Assembly (NCBI RefSeq): GCF_035515275.1
Contig: NZ_DATJBQ010000002.1
Location: 1 to 31,829 of the forward strand
DNA from: Pusillimonas sp035515275
GTDB lineage: Bacteria; Pseudomonadota; Gammaproteobacteria; Burkholderiales; Burkholderiaceae_B
Direction of reading: 5' to 3'
Length of the DNA stretch: 31,829 nucleotides
Position numbers and translations under genes: made by a program. The notes under the pieces are model-generated. The model searched no databases. It was not told the origin of the DNA and saw only the letters and a program-made list of their open reading frames with translations. Below, piece after piece: positions 17,563-24,888 of this stretch; within the stretch, counting starts at the first letter, position 1, and each line of letters starts with the position of its first letter.

Positions 17563-17593
17563 GTGACGGATGTTTTTGAATGACTTCTGAAGC

Positions 17594-17613
17594 CATCGAG
17601 CCCTCACTCGATG
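17594..17613. promoter_or_regulatory. Candidate operator ahead of the orotate-type operon
   Basis: Perfect 7-base inverted repeat CATCGAG-N6-CTCGATG, 44 bases before the first start codon. A TAATAT (17625-17630, minus strand) could serve as the -10 box, which would place this palindrome over the first transcribed bases, a typical repressor position. No good -35 box is evident. The binder could be the XRE protein or the LysR protein. Confidence 0.4.
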
Positions 17614-17676
17614 TATTTATTTCGATATTAGTCTTTTTTTTTAGATTAAACCATCAAAAAAAACCTGGGCGACTAC

Positions 17677-18582
17677 TTAATGGCCGGTCTCGGCGAACAA
17701 CTCAATGACCAGATCGCGAAACCATTGAATGGCCGGATCGGCGTCGAAACGCCGGCTCCAATGCAACGACACCTCGAAGTCGCGCAACGGAAACGCAGGC
17801 TCGATAATGGCGAAGGCCGCTGCCTGCGGAAAAGAAAAAGCAATGTTGCGCGGCATGACCACAGCCAGATCGGTGGCGCGCACAATGGAAGGCAGCACCA
17901 TAAAATGCTCGGCAGTGAGCCGTAGGCGGTCTTCGAGACCCAAAAGATGCAAGATGCGCAAGGTTTCGCGGTGAGTACGAACCCCAACAAACTCGAGACT
18001 GCGCAGCGCCTCCAGTGCAATACCGTTGCGGTGCCGGCCTAAGAAAGGATGTTCTTTGCGCAGCAGCACGATGTAACGATCGTCCAGCAGCTTGGCCCGG
18101 CGCGTATTACTTACCTGAGGCAGAAAGCCAAAGGCGAAATCCAAACGCGCCTCGTCGAGTGCATCGGCGATTTCGTCGCCTGCTACGGGGCGAGTGTCGA
18201 TCTGCACGCCCGGAGCACGTTCGTGCAACGCGCGCAAAAGATCCGGCAAGAACCGGCCCTCGCCAATGTCGCTCATATGAATATGAAACACCCGCCGGGA
18301 CGACTGCGGATCGAACGAGACGACCTCGGTCAGGGCAAGCTCCAGGGCGCCCAAAGCCTGCCGCACCACCCCGGCCAGGCGCTCGGCCCGGGGGGTGGGC
18401 CGCACGCCTATCGCATGACGCACAAAAAGCGGGTCTTCAAGTACTACACGCAGCCTGGCCAACCCCTGACTGGCGGCAGGCTGGCTTATGTCCAGGGCCT
18501 CTGCGGCCCGGCTGACGTTGCGGGTTCGATAAATGACATCAAACAGGCGCAACAAGTTCAAATCAACGTCCTTGATATTCAT
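17677..18582 (-). CDS. LysR-type transcriptional regulator
   Basis: LTTR, 301 aa, usual length. Seen: an N-terminal winged helix-turn-helix (VDLNLLRLFDVIYRTRNVSRAAEALDISQPAASQGLARLR...; NodD/NahR-like VDLNLL opening), then a periplasmic-binding-protein-like effector domain from about residue 90 (RVFHIHMSDIGEGRFLPDLL). The opening and the HMSDIGE stretch resemble the NahR/PcaQ-like branch that senses aromatic acids. It is divergent from the mdlC-type gene with 110 bases between, the classic arrangement for control of that gene. It also lies 127 bases upstream of the AAHS transporter in the same direction, so it could act on both sides. Likely effector: benzoylformate, benzoate or a relative (inference). 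Confidence 0.9.
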   Translation of the reverse strand: MNIKDVDLNLLRLFDVIYRTRNVSRAAEALDISQPAASQGLARLRVVLEDPLFVRHAIGVRPTPRAERLAGVVRQALGALELALTEVVSFDPQSSRRVFHIHMSDIGEGRFLPDLLRALHERAPGVQIDTRPVAGDEIADALDEARLDFAFGFLPQVSNTRRAKLLDDRYIVLLRKEHPFLGRHRNGIALEALRSLEFVGVRTHRETLRILHLLGLEDRLRLTAEHFMVLPSIVRATDLAVVMPRNIAFSFPQAAAFAIIEPAFPLRDFEVSLHWSRRFDADPAIQWFRDLVIELFAETGH

Positions 18583-18588
18583 TTATCT

Positions 18589-18615
18589 AATAACCCGTAT
18601 TACTTTCATGTTATT
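18589..18615. promoter_or_regulatory. Candidate LysR binding site between lysR and mdlC
   Basis: Inverted repeat AATAAC-N15-GTTATT, starting 6 bases upstream of the LysR start codon and about 80 bases before the mdlC-type ATG. AT-rich dyads in a divergent lysR-target gap are the usual LTTR recognition element, and its position fits autorepression plus activation of the divergent gene. Confidence 0.4.
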
Positions 18616-18692
18616 GGATTATGACCTACGCGGCCACATAATCAGTCATTGTGCGGATCAATCCACGCATACCTGGAACCAAGGAACCCTAT

Positions 18693-20312
18693 ATGTCCGG
18701 CCAAACGTCCACCTTTCCCGCAGAGACGGCCCTTCAAGAGGTACGCCCAACCGTGCGCGAAGCGGTACTTGAACTATTGCGTTCGTTCGAAATGACCACC
18801 ATTTTTGGCAATCCGGGCTCGACCGAACTGGCGCTTTTCCTGGATTTTCCTGACGACTTCAGCTACCAGTTGGGTTTGCAAGAAGCCGTGGTGGTGGGGA
18901 TGGCCGACGGTTATGCCCAGGCCACGCGCAAGGCCGCTTTTGTCAACCTGCATTCGGCTGCGGGGGTGGGCAACGCCATGGGTGCCATATTCACCGCTTA
19001 TAAAAACGCCACCCCACTGGTTATTTCGGCCGGCCAGCAAGCGCGCGCCATTTTGCCCTACGACCCCTTTCTTTCGTCGTCGGACCCCACCCACCTGGCC
19101 ATGCCGTATGTCAAATACAGCGTCGAGCCGGCTCGGGCCGAAGACGTTCCTCAAGCAATTGCCCGGGCCTATTACATGGCCATGCAAGATCCCAAGGGAC
19201 CCGTGCTGGTCTCCATACCGGCCGACGACTGGAATCGACGCTGCGATTACGTCAGCCCACGCCTTGTCAGCACCACCAGCGCGCCTCAGCCCCAGCTGCT
19301 GACGCAAATGGTGCAATGGCTCGACGCCTGCCAAAAGCCGGCGTTCGTCGTGGGTACGGGGGTTGATCGCGACAATGCCTGGAGCGAAATGGTGCAACTT
19401 GCCGAGCGGCACAACGCCCGCGTCTGGATCGCACCCATGTCCGCCCGCTGCGGGTTTCCGGGCGACCACCCGCTGTTTGCCGGTTACCTGTCGGCAGAAC
19501 GCGAAAAAATCGTCGGCGCCCTGGGCGGGCACGACGGCATACTGGTAGTAGGCGCCCCGGCATTTACCTACCACGTCGAAGGCGCCGGGCCCTACCTGCC
19601 CGAAGGGGCCCAACTGGCCCAAATTACCGACGACCCTGCCATTGCCGCGTGGGCGCCCGCAGGCACGGCCTTGGTCTGCGGCATCAAGGCCGGCCTTACG
19701 GCTGTATTGAATGAGTCGAACCCTCCCGCCAGGCCCCTGCCGCCGGCCCGCCAGAAGGCGCCGCGCGCCGAGCCCGCCACGCCCATGCCGGTGGCGTACC
19801 TGCTGCAGACACTCGACGAGGTTCGCGAGCCCGACACGGTCATTGTCGAAGAATCGCCCAGCGCCAGGCCTGTGATGCATCGCTACATGCCCATCTACCA
19901 AAGCGAAACCTTCTACACCATGGCCAGCGGCGGGCTGGGCTACGGCATGGCAGCAACGGTGGGGGTGGCGCTGGCCAAGCCGGGGCAGCGCATTATCGGG
20001 CTGGTCGGCGACGGCTCCAGCATGTATTCGATTCAGGCCATCTGGAACGCGGTTCAACTGCAGTTGCCCATTACGTTCATTATTATCAACAACCAACGCT
20101 ACGCGGCCTTGCAAGAGTTTGCCCATACCTTCGGCTTCAAGCCGGGCGACACCTTGCAAGGATCAGACCTGCCTGGGCTCGATTTTGTCGCCCTGGCCAA
20201 CGGCCACGGCTGCGAAGCCCTGCGCGTCGACGACCCCTTGCAACTGGCCGACACCTTAAGAACCGCCCTGAAATCAACGGGCCCCATACTGGTCGAGGTT
20301 CGCGTCGCCTAA
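18693..20312 (+). CDS. mdlC: Benzoylformate decarboxylase (MdlC-like, thiamine diphosphate enzyme)
   Basis: ThDP-dependent 2-keto acid decarboxylase, 539 aa (Pseudomonas putida enzyme 528). It converts benzoylformate to benzaldehyde and CO2 in the cytoplasm. Seen: Ser43 in GNPGSTEL, Glu64 in GLQEAVVVGMADGYAQATRK and His87 in NLHSAAG, which match S26, E47 and H70 of the P. putida enzyme at a constant offset; APAFTYH carries the equivalent of H281; GDGSSMYSIQAIWNA, about 30 residues before NNQRYAALQ, is the ThDP-Mg motif. The start at 18693 has AAGGA 8 bases upstream; an in-frame ATG at 18651 would add 14 residues. Substrate-pocket residues near NNQRYAALQEF differ from the classic enzyme, so a substituted phenylglyoxylate or other 2-keto acid is possible. 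Followed by Bug and aldehyde dehydrogenase genes. Confidence 0.88.
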   Translation: MSGQTSTFPAETALQEVRPTVREAVLELLRSFEMTTIFGNPGSTELALFLDFPDDFSYQLGLQEAVVVGMADGYAQATRKAAFVNLHSAAGVGNAMGAIFTAYKNATPLVISAGQQARAILPYDPFLSSSDPTHLAMPYVKYSVEPARAEDVPQAIARAYYMAMQDPKGPVLVSIPADDWNRRCDYVSPRLVSTTSAPQPQLLTQMVQWLDACQKPAFVVGTGVDRDNAWSEMVQLAERHNARVWIAPMSARCGFPGDHPLFAGYLSAEREKIVGALGGHDGILVVGAPAFTYHVEGAGPYLPEGAQLAQITDDPAIAAWAPAGTALVCGIKAGLTAVLNESNPPARPLPPARQKAPRAEPATPMPVAYLLQTLDEVREPDTVIVEESPSARPVMHRYMPIYQSETFYTMASGGLGYGMAATVGVALAKPGQRIIGLVGDGSSMYSIQAIWNAVQLQLPITFIIINNQRYAALQEFAHTFGFKPGDTLQGSDLPGLDFVALANGHGCEALRVDDPLQLADTLRTALKSTGPILVEVRVA

Positions 20313-20355
20313 AACACGTTTCACGCTGCATCATTACAACCACACGGAGACAAGC

Positions 20356-21363
20356 ATGAAAACGAACACCCTATCTGGTACACGCAGGCTACTGGGCCGC
20401 GGGCTGGCCCTGGCCGCCCTGGCGTCGGCGTCACTGGCGCTGTTTCCAGGCTCGGGGGCCGCGCAACAATGGCCCGACAAACCCGTTACCGTCATTGTCA
20501 ATTTTCCGCCCGGCGGCGCTGCCGACCGTATTGCCCGGGCCATAACCCAGCCGTTAAGCGAAACCTTTGGTCAATCGTTCGTGGTCAGCAACAAGGGGGG
20601 CGCAGGGGGCAACATCGGCGGGGCCGAAGCCGCCAAGGCCGCGCCCGACGGCTACACGTTTTTAATGTCGTCCGGCGGCATGGTGTCGATCAACCCACAG
20701 ATCTACAAGGACATGTCATTCGACCCGATGAAAGACCTGGTTCCGGTAGCCGCCGCAGCCCGGGTGCTGGTGTTTCTTGAAACCACGCCCCAGGTGCCCG
20801 TCAACAACGTGCAGGAATTCATCGACTATCTTAAAAAAAACCCCGGCAAACTCAATTATGGGTCGCCCGGCAATGGCTCTTCGCCTCATCTGGCCGGCGA
20901 GCTCTTTAAAGACATGGCCGGCGTCGACGCCGTACACGTGCCGTATCGCGGCGCGGCCCCGGCCATGCGAGACCTGCTGGGCGGACAAATCGAATTCATG
21001 TTCGACCCCGGCATCGGACTGGCCAGCGTCGAGGCCGGCAAGCTGAAACTGCTGGCCATCGGCAGCATGCACCGATCCAGCCGCTTCCCCGATGTTCCCA
21101 CCCTGGACGAGGCCGGCCTGACCGGCTTTGACGCCGACACCTTCTTCGGGTTTTACGCGCCCGCCGGCACACCGCCCGAGGTAATCGAAAAAATGAATGC
21201 CGAGGTCAACAAAATTGTGCGTTCGGATGCGTTCAAGGAAACCCTGGCGGTGATGGGGGCCGAACCCGCCCCCATGACACCCCAGGAGTTCGGCCAAAAA
21301 GCCGTGGACGACGCCCAGCGCTTTGGCAAGCTGATCCGCGACCAGCACATTATGGGCGGTTAA
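20356..21363 (+). CDS. Bug/TctC-family periplasmic solute-binding protein
   Basis: Tripartite tricarboxylate transporter-type binding protein (Bug), 335 aa, normal size; these proteins are greatly expanded in Alcaligenaceae and bind carboxylates or amides. Seen: a long signal peptide with an RR near the front and cleavage near SGAAQQ; mature start WPDKPVTVIVNFPPGGAADRIARAI, NKGGAGGNIGGAEAAKAAPDGYT, NYGSPGNGSSPHLAGELF and VPYRGAAPAMRDLLGGQIEFMFD, all core Bug motifs. GGAGA lies 6 bases before the ATG. It follows the mdlC-type gene by 43 bases, and no TctA/TctB membrane genes are nearby, so it is an orphan binding protein. Benzoylformate, mandelate or benzoate as ligand is a guess from context. 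Confidence 0.92.
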   Translation: MKTNTLSGTRRLLGRGLALAALASASLALFPGSGAAQQWPDKPVTVIVNFPPGGAADRIARAITQPLSETFGQSFVVSNKGGAGGNIGGAEAAKAAPDGYTFLMSSGGMVSINPQIYKDMSFDPMKDLVPVAAAARVLVFLETTPQVPVNNVQEFIDYLKKNPGKLNYGSPGNGSSPHLAGELFKDMAGVDAVHVPYRGAAPAMRDLLGGQIEFMFDPGIGLASVEAGKLKLLAIGSMHRSSRFPDVPTLDEAGLTGFDADTFFGFYAPAGTPPEVIEKMNAEVNKIVRSDAFKETLAVMGAEPAPMTPQEFGQKAVDDAQRFGKLIRDQHIMGG

Positions 21364-21386
21364 ACTACACGGCCTCATCCACCGGC

Positions 21387-21415
21387 GCGCGGCGGCAAAG
21401 CTCTTGCCGCCGCGC
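21387..21415 (+). terminator. GC-rich hairpin between the Bug and aldehyde dehydrogenase genes
   Basis: Perfect 12-bp inverted repeat GCGCGGCGGCAA / TTGCCGCCGCGC with a 5-base loop, 23 bases after the Bug stop. The following CGTCGTTCTTC is only mildly U-rich. It probably attenuates read-through or stabilises the upstream mRNA, leaving less transcript of the aldehyde dehydrogenase gene. Confidence 0.55.
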
Positions 21416-21545
21416 CGTCGTTCTTCATTGCACACCCCCTGGTCAGCGCCACTCGGCCGGCTCGACCGGTGAAAACCCCTACGCCATGGGTTATGCTTTA
21501 AAGATCAACTTCAGAAACAAGTATTCGAGCCCCCAGGAGCCCACA

Positions 21546-22997
21546 ATGACCTCGATCTCCATGCTTATCAACGGCCAGCAAAAGGCCGCCAGCAACGGCG
21601 CAACCTTCGAACGCCACAACCCCCTTGACGGCAAGGTCGCTACCAAGGCGCCGGCAGCCACCGTTGAAGACGCCGTGGCCGCCGTTGAGGCAGCCTCAAA
21701 AGCATTTCCGGCGTGGGCGGCAATGGGCCCCACCGAGCGTCGTGCCCTGTTGATCAAGGCCGGTCAGGCATTGCTGGCCAAAGAAAAGGCCTTTGTCGAC
21801 GCCGTGGCCAACGAAACCGGCGCTTCGGCCATGTGGGCCTCGTTCAACGTGCAACTGGCCGCCAACATGTTGGTCGAAGCCGGCTCCCTGACCACGCTTA
21901 TTCATGGCGAGGTCATTCCTTCTGATGTCCCCGGCAACATGGCCATGGGCATTCGCCAACCCGCAGGCGTAGTGCTGGGCATGGCGCCCTGGAACGCACC
22001 GGTTATTCTTGGTACGCGCGCCATCGCCACCCCCCTTGCCTGCGGCAACACGGTTATTCTTAAGGGCTCTGAAATTTGCCCGGCCACCCATGGCCTGATC
22101 ATCGAGGCTCTTAGCGAAGCCGGCCTGCCCGACGGCGTGGTCAACTTCATTACCAACGCCCCCGAAGACGCAGGCAAGATTGTCGAGGCCATTATTGCGC
22201 ACCCGGCGGTACGCCGCGTCAACTTCACCGGCTCGACCCGCGTGGGCAAGATCATTGCCGCCACTTGTGCCAAATACCTTAAGCCCTCGGTCCTTGAGCT
22301 GGGCGGCAAAGCACCGCTGGTCATCCTGGACGACGCCGACATTGACGACGCCGTCAATGCCGCAGCATTTGGCGCTTTCGCCAACTCGGGTCAGATCTGC
22401 ATGTCCACCGAACGCATTATCGTCGACGAAAAAATCGCCGACGAGTTCATCGCCCGCCTTACCGAAAAAGCCAAAAGCCTGCCGCTAGGCGACCCACGCA
22501 AAGGTCCGGTGGTGCTGGGCTCGGTGGTTGACATGGCCACGGTCGAGCGCTGCAACGCCCTGATCGACGACGCCTTGGCCAAAGGTGGCAAGCTATTGTG
22601 CGGCGGCAAGGCCGAAAACACCCTGATCCCCGCCACGCTGATCGACAACGTTACTGCCGACATGAAGATCTACAGCGACGAGTCGTTTGGACCAGTCAAA
22701 GGTATTGTTCGGGTCAAGGGCGTAGAAGAGGCCATTGCCGTGGCCAACGACAACGACTACGGCCTTGCGGCCGCCGTATTCGGTAAAGATTCGTCGCGAG
22801 CATGGCAAGTGGCTTCGCGCATCCAGGCGGGCATCTGTCACGTTAACGGCCCCACTGTTCACGACGAGGCACAAATGCCGTTTGGCGGCGTGAAAAGCAG
22901 CGGCTTTGGTCGCTTCGGCGGCCTGGCGGGTGTGCACGAATTTACCGACCTGCGCTGGATGTCGGTGCAGACCACACCGCGCCACTACCCGTTCTAA
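21546..22997 (+). CDS. NAD(P)-dependent aldehyde dehydrogenase (aromatic aldehyde type)
   Basis: ALDH superfamily enzyme, 483 aa, which oxidises an aldehyde to the carboxylic acid. Seen: GVVLGMAPWNAPVILGTRAIATPLACGNTVILKGSE (cofactor side), NFTGSTRVGK, general base Glu251 in LELGGKAP, catalytic Cys285 in FANSGQICMSTERI, and MPFGGVKSSGFGRFGG at the C-terminus. The profile resembles salicylaldehyde/vanillin/benzaldehyde dehydrogenases of aromatic pathways. I chose the ATG at 21546 (AGGAG 7 bases upstream) over one at 21486. It is co-directional with the mdlC-type and Bug genes but separated by a 182-base gap containing a hairpin. In context it would turn benzaldehyde from MdlC into benzoate; the exact aldehyde is inferred. 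Confidence 0.9.
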   Translation: MTSISMLINGQQKAASNGATFERHNPLDGKVATKAPAATVEDAVAAVEAASKAFPAWAAMGPTERRALLIKAGQALLAKEKAFVDAVANETGASAMWASFNVQLAANMLVEAGSLTTLIHGEVIPSDVPGNMAMGIRQPAGVVLGMAPWNAPVILGTRAIATPLACGNTVILKGSEICPATHGLIIEALSEAGLPDGVVNFITNAPEDAGKIVEAIIAHPAVRRVNFTGSTRVGKIIAATCAKYLKPSVLELGGKAPLVILDDADIDDAVNAAAFGAFANSGQICMSTERIIVDEKIADEFIARLTEKAKSLPLGDPRKGPVVLGSVVDMATVERCNALIDDALAKGGKLLCGGKAENTLIPATLIDNVTADMKIYSDESFGPVKGIVRVKGVEEAIAVANDNDYGLAAAVFGKDSSRAWQVASRIQAGICHVNGPTVHDEAQMPFGGVKSSGFGRFGGLAGVHEFTDLRWMSVQTTPRHYPF

Positions 22998-23019
22998 AAA
23001 ACGTAGCTCGCGGTAAATA

Positions 23020-23058
23020 AAAGCCCGATTGCATCGTACGGATGCAACCGGGCTTTTT
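23020..23058. terminator. Intrinsic terminator after the aldehyde dehydrogenase gene
   Basis: Stem AAGCCCG...CGGGCTT with an A/C mismatch, continued by TTGCATC / GATGCAA around a short GTACG loop, then TTTTTG on the plus strand. It ends 28 bases before the convergent dehydratase stop, and an AAATAAAA tract on the other side gives weak activity in the minus direction. Confidence 0.85.
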
Positions 23059-23086
23059 GTTAGCCTGTGCGCCGCTTGCGACTTGT

Positions 23087-24775
23087 TTAGTAGTTGTCCA
23101 GCACCGCACCCGTGCTGGCAGTTGAACAATTGAAGGCAAACTTGGCCTGTACGCCACGGGTGTATCGGGGCGCGGGGGCTGTCCAGTGCTGACGGCGACG
23201 CGCCAGCTCTTCGTCGGACACATGCAACTGCAGCAATTGCTGATGGGCATCGATAGTGATCGAATCGCCGTCTTCGACCAGGGCAATGCAACCGCCCACG
23301 GCCGCTTCAGGTGCGACATGGCCCACCACCATGCCCCAGGTGCCGCCCGAGAACCGGCCGTCGGTAATGAGCCCGACCGAATCGCCCAGACCTGCGCCAA
23401 TGAGGGCACTGGTGGGCGCCAGCATCTCGGGCATGCCCGGGCCGCCGCGCGGACCCAGATAGCGCAATACCATGATGTCGCCCGCCTTGATACGGCCTTC
23501 GAGAATGGCGGCCAATGCGGTTTGCTCGTCGTTGAACACCCGAGCCGGGCCTGTCATGACGGGGGTTTTCAGCCCCGTGATCTTTGCCACGCAACCTTCG
23601 GTGGAAAGGTTGCCCTTGAGAATCGCCAGATGCCCCTGCGCATACAAGGCATTATCCATGCTGCGTATCACGTTCTGCTCGGCCGAAGGTTGGGCCGGCA
23701 TGCCTTCAAGTTGTTCGGCAATGGTTTGGCCGGTAATAGTCATGCAGTTGCCATGAAGCAAGCCGGCGTCGAGCAGCAGCTTCATGACCATGGGCACACC
23801 GCCCGCACGGTGAAAGTCGACCGCCAGATAGTGCCCGCTGGGTTTCAGGTCGCACAACACCGGTACTTTTTTGCGCACGCGCTCGAAATCGTCGATGCTC
23901 CATTGCACCCCGGCAGCGTGGGCAATGGCCAGAAAATGCAGCACGGCGTTGGTGGAACCGCCTATGGCCATAATGACACTAACGGCGTTTTCGATGGATT
24001 CACGCGTGACAATGTCGCGCGGCTTGAGGTCTTTTTTAATGGCCTGCAGCAACACCAGAGCCGACTCTTTGGTGGACTCGACTTTTTCGTCGTACACATT
24101 GGCCATGGTTGATGAATAAGGCAGGCTCATGCCCATGGCCTCGAATGCCGAGCTCATGGTGTTGGCCGTATACATGCCCCCGCACGAACCCGGCCCCGGT
24201 ATGGCGTGCAGTTCGATACGCTTGAGCTCGCTGTCGCTAAGGCGCCCAGCGGCGTTTTCGCCCACCGCCTCGAACACGCTGACAATATTCAGGTCTTTGC
24301 CATCGAGCCGGCCCGGCAAGATGGTGCCGCCATATACATAAATGCCGGGCACGTTGGCGCGCAGCATGCCCATCATGCCGCCGGGCATGTTTTTGTCGCA
24401 CCCGCCAATTACCAGCACGCCGTCCATCCACTGGCCTTGCACGCAGGTTTCAATGCAGTCGGCAATGACCTCGCGCGATACCAGTGAATACTTCATGCCC
24501 TCGGTGCCCATGGCCATTCCGTCGGAAATGGTGGGCGTGCCAAATACCTGCGCATTGCCGCCCCCTGCCGAAATGGCCGCTATGGCGGCATCGGCCAGCC
24601 TCTGCAGACCGCTATTGCAGGGCGTGATGGTGCTGTGCCCATTGGCCACGCCCACCATGGGATTGGCGAAGTCTTCTTCGGTGTAACCCAGCGCGTAATA
24701 CATGGAGCGATTGGGCGCACGCTCGGCACCATGCGTAATGTGAGAAGAACGCAAACGACGTTTTTGTTCGGGCAT
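23087..24775 (-). CDS. ilvD: Dihydroxy-acid dehydratase, cyanobacterial/plant/mycobacterial-type [2Fe-2S] subfamily
   Basis: IlvD/Edd family dehydratase, 562 aa. DHAD removes water from 2,3-dihydroxy-isovalerate and -3-methylvalerate in valine and isoleucine synthesis. Seen: cluster ligands in STITPCN, GGCDKNMPG and GPGSCGGMYTANTMSS; GTEGMKYSLVSREVIADCIE, GGSTNAVLHFLAIA, PTSALIGAGLGDSVGLITDGRFSGGTWG. Overall it fits the Synechocystis-like form, whose relatives carry an oxygen-tolerant [2Fe-2S] cluster. Oddity: the first Cys of the usual ACPGAGSC is Ile here (AIPGPGSC); that Cys is not one of the three ligands as far as I know. I chose 24775 because AGGAGGT lies 5 bases upstream. It follows the E. 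coli-type ilvD by 113 bases with a hairpin between. A sugar-acid dehydratase is a weaker alternative. Confidence 0.87.
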   Translation of the reverse strand: MPEQKRRLRSSHITHGAERAPNRSMYYALGYTEEDFANPMVGVANGHSTITPCNSGLQRLADAAIAAISAGGGNAQVFGTPTISDGMAMGTEGMKYSLVSREVIADCIETCVQGQWMDGVLVIGGCDKNMPGGMMGMLRANVPGIYVYGGTILPGRLDGKDLNIVSVFEAVGENAAGRLSDSELKRIELHAIPGPGSCGGMYTANTMSSAFEAMGMSLPYSSTMANVYDEKVESTKESALVLLQAIKKDLKPRDIVTRESIENAVSVIMAIGGSTNAVLHFLAIAHAAGVQWSIDDFERVRKKVPVLCDLKPSGHYLAVDFHRAGGVPMVMKLLLDAGLLHGNCMTITGQTIAEQLEGMPAQPSAEQNVIRSMDNALYAQGHLAILKGNLSTEGCVAKITGLKTPVMTGPARVFNDEQTALAAILEGRIKAGDIMVLRYLGPRGGPGMPEMLAPTSALIGAGLGDSVGLITDGRFSGGTWGMVVGHVAPEAAVGGCIALVEDGDSITIDAHQQLLQLHVSDEELARRRQHWTAPAPRYTRGVQAKFAFNCSTASTGAVLDNY

Positions 24776-24854
24776 GGCGACCTCCTGACTCAAAGCTTCA
24801 GTTTGGCACCACAGCCGGGCGGGCGCAAGCGCTTGGGTCGGGTCGAACCTGCAC

Positions 24855-24876
24855 GCCGGCTCGCGCTGGAGCCGGC
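24855..24876 (-). terminator. Hairpin between the two dehydratase genes
   Basis: Perfect 8-bp inverted repeat GCCGGCTC / GAGCCGGC with a 6-base loop, 12 bases past the stop of the upstream ilvD. No U tract follows on the minus strand, so it is more likely a processing or attenuation element than a full terminator. Confidence 0.35.
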
Positions 24877-24888
24877 CTGGCCTGCCTA

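Noticed and set aside
18774..20159. 461-codon open frame on the minus strand opposite mdlC
   Set aside because: Shadow of the benzoylformate decarboxylase gene, whose catalytic residues are all in place.
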